Shown here: in pieces, positions 7,287 through 8,768 of the stretch
How positions within the stretch are numbered: the stretch's first letter is position 1
How the letters are laid out: each line of letters begins with the position of its first letter
NCBI GenBank assembly: GCA_947176675.1
Contig: CAMWRN010000084.1
Coordinates: 1 to 8,768, forward strand
DNA from: an uncultured Clostridia bacterium
GTDB lineage: Bacteria > Bacillota > Clostridia > Oscillospirales > Ruminococcaceae
DNA: 8,768 nucleotides
Reading direction: 5' to 3'
The notes under the pieces: generated by a model
The model's input: the letters and a program-made list of their open reading frames with translations, nothing else
The model's database searches: none
Told to the model about the DNA's origin: nothing
Made by a program: the position numbers and the translations under genes

Positions 7287-7697
7287 TTATGAACATTTAA
7301 CTGATAACAATGCTTTTACATCGTCAAAATGTTCATTGCACGTAATACGATACTGTATCCACCCTCCGTCGCCGCAGGGATACTTGTTGTCTATATATTC
7401 CCGCGTATATTTTTGAAGCTTATCATAAACAGTTTTATATTGCTTATCAGACAGCCTCATCATAACGGTGAAAGAATTATTTTCTGCAAAAACATTGCAA
7501 ATAAGCTTGTTTTTCTTTTTATGAGCAATTCCCCAGCCGTAATTATTGCCGTAAGGGAAAACAACCTTTTGCTCGGTATTAAATGAAGAAGACAGCCATT
7601 CATTAAGCAAAGAAAACCTTTCCGAATTCTCACCGCAAAATTTTGTCATTTCTTCTACGGTAGGTACTGTCTGTTTATTCAGCATTCTTTCATACAT
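7287..7697 (-). CDS. DUF3788-like protein of unknown function
   Basis: This is a complete 136-residue protein of unknown function. The pattern resembles the DUF3788 family: an N-terminal MYERMLNKQTVPTVEEM, a tryptophan-containing helix (NEWL, 32-35), a YGWGIAHKKKNKLICNVF block (53-70) in which a YGW is followed by a basic strand, SFTVMMRLS (75-83), and a C-terminal GDGGWIQYRI (109-118) with a final 'DDVKALLSVK'. No catalytic motif, signal peptide or membrane segment is visible; a small soluble protein is likely. The start has a strong GGAGG (7705-7709) seven bases upstream. It begins 24 bases after the trmFO stop and so may ride on the trmFO transcript. Two sampled 60-base lines are about 36% GC against about 47% in trmFO, which suggests later acquisition or relaxed composition. 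The family assignment is from recalled pattern, not a search. Confidence 0.72.
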   Translation of the reverse strand: MYERMLNKQTVPTVEEMTKFCGENSERFSLLNEWLSSSFNTEQKVVFPYGNNYGWGIAHKKKNKLICNVFAENNSFTVMMRLSDKQYKTVYDKLQKYTREYIDNKYPCGDGGWIQYRITCNEHFDDVKALLSVKCS

Positions 7698-7721
7698 TAT
7701 GATTCCTCCGCAAATTTCGAT

Positions 7722-8768
7722 TTATCGTGCCATATACTCCTCAAACGCTTTCAACGCTCTGTCCGCAACAGCCTGATACCGTTCCTGCTTGTCCCTTATG
7801 CGGACGCCAATGTCTGGAAGTATTCCCATATTCGCACCCATTGGCTGGAAGTTTTCCACTGTCTCGTCGGAAATATACCTTGCAAGTCCGCCTATCATAG
7901 TCTCTCTCGGCAGGACTAAAGTTTCAAGTCCACTAAGCCGTCTCGCCATGTTCAGACCCGCCATTATACCGCTTGCGGCGGACTCCATGTACCCCTCCAC
8001 ACCTGTTATCTGTCCCGCGAAAAACAGGTCGGGACGTGTCCGCAAAGAGAAATCGCCGTTCAGGACTTTGGGCGAATTTATAAACGAGTTGCGGTGCATA
8101 ACGCCATACCGCACAAATTCGGCATTTGCAAGCCCGGGTATCATGGAGAAAACCCGCTTCTGCTCGCCGAATTTCAGATTTGTCTGAAAACCCACAATGT
8201 TGTAGAGCGTACCCATACTGTTCTCCTTGCGGAGCTGAACCACGGCATATGGACGTTTTCCCGTGACAGGGTCGGAAAGACCAACAGGCTTCATTGCCCC
8301 GTAGCGCATTGTGTCCTCGCCTCGCTTTGCAAGGACCTCTATCGGCATACAGCCCTCGTAAACGGTAAAATCGTCCCTGCCGTTCGGCTTGTCAAAATCG
8401 TGAAGCGGTGCAGATTCGGCGTTTTTTAATTCCTGCCAGAAAACGGTGTACTCCTCTTTGGTAAAGGGACAGTTTATATAGTCGTCATCGCCCCTGCCGT
8501 AACGTGCCGCAAAGAAAATTCTTTCCTTGTCAAGGGACTCATAAGTAACAATTGGAGCAGCCGCATCGTGGAAGCTAAGATACCCTCCGCAGAGCTTTTC
8601 GATATTTTCCGCAAGTCCGCCTCTTGTGAGGGGACCCGTGGCGATTATAACATTTCCATCGGGTATCTCCGAGACCTCGCCGCACTTGACGGTTATTCGT
8701 GGTTCGGACATGATTTTTTCCGTGACAAGGTCGGAAAATTTTTCCCTGTCAACGGCAAGCGCGCCGCC
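7722..8768 (-). CDS. trmFO: tRNA (uracil-54-C5) methyltransferase TrmFO, N-terminally cut by window edge
   Basis: The last 348 codons of TrmFO are visible. The enzyme uses methylene-tetrahydrofolate and FAD to make ribothymidine at position 54 of the tRNA T-loop. The frame is open to the very edge of the window, and its first residues, GGALAVDREKFSDLVTEK, already match the family, so an ATG at 8711 is internal and not the true start. Conserved marks are VIIATGPLT (visible residues 40-48), HDAAAPIV, DDYINCPF, EGCMPIEVLAKRG (the cysteine, visible residue 140, corresponds as I recall to the catalytic Cys226 of B. subtilis TrmFO), PVTGKRPYAVVQLR, GVMHRN, and the flavin-site FFAGQITGVEGYMESAASG. 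About 90 N-terminal residues are missing, including the first FAD-binding GxGxxG fold and the other conserved cysteine. The presence of TrmFO rather than the SAM-dependent TrmA fits a Firmicute. Confidence 0.96.
   Translation of the reverse strand, partial: GGALAVDREKFSDLVTEKIMSEPRITVKCGEVSEIPDGNVIIATGPLTRGGLAENIEKLCGGYLSFHDAAAPIVTYESLDKERIFFAARYGRGDDDYINCPFTKEEYTVFWQELKNAESAPLHDFDKPNGRDDFTVYEGCMPIEVLAKRGEDTMRYGAMKPVGLSDPVTGKRPYAVVQLRKENSMGTLYNIVGFQTNLKFGEQKRVFSMIPGLANAEFVRYGVMHRNSFINSPKVLNGDFSLRTRPDLFFAGQITGVEGYMESAASGIMAGLNMARRLSGLETLVLPRETMIGGLARYISDETVENFQPMGANMGILPDIGVRIRDKQERYQAVADRALKAFEEYMAR

Overview
Every gene in this window lies on the minus strand, so transcription runs from high to low coordinates. 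The region is a chromosomal housekeeping cluster from a low-to-moderate GC Firmicute. The family content, the strong AGGAG-type ribosome binding sites and the style of the SMC head sequence suggest a Clostridia member, plausibly Ruminococcus/Oscillospiraceae-like. That placement is inferred from protein style alone. I see no rRNA, tRNA, CRISPR array, insertion sequence, phage gene or defence system.

Layout in transcription order. The window opens inside trmFO (>8768-7722), which encodes the folate-dependent tRNA uridine-54 methyltransferase and lacks about 90 N-terminal residues. A small DUF3788-like gene of unknown function follows (7697-7287) and is clearly more AT-rich than its neighbours. 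After a 66-base gap holding a candidate promoter come plsX (7220-6198, phosphate acyltransferase), rnc (6107-5421, ribonuclease III), a radical SAM gene resembling the catalytic half of Elp3 (5421-4411), and smc (4406-843, chromosome condensation ATPase). rnc, the radical SAM gene and smc are tightly packed, with a one-base overlap and then a 4-base gap, so they are probably co-transcribed and translationally coupled. After 80 bases comes a GNAT acetyltransferase gene (762-121), followed at 20 bases by the start of a nitroreductase-like gene (100-<1) that runs off the edge.

Functionally the block mixes lipid synthesis (PlsX), RNA processing or modification (RNase III, TrmFO, possibly the radical SAM protein) and chromosome segregation (SMC). 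It resembles the familiar plsX-acpP-rnc-smc-ftsY cluster, but acpP is absent between plsX and rnc, ftsY does not follow smc, and a radical SAM gene sits between rnc and smc. These departures and the AT-rich DUF3788 gene are the main points of interest. I did not find a convincing new system. No gene-free stretch exceeds about 90 bases.
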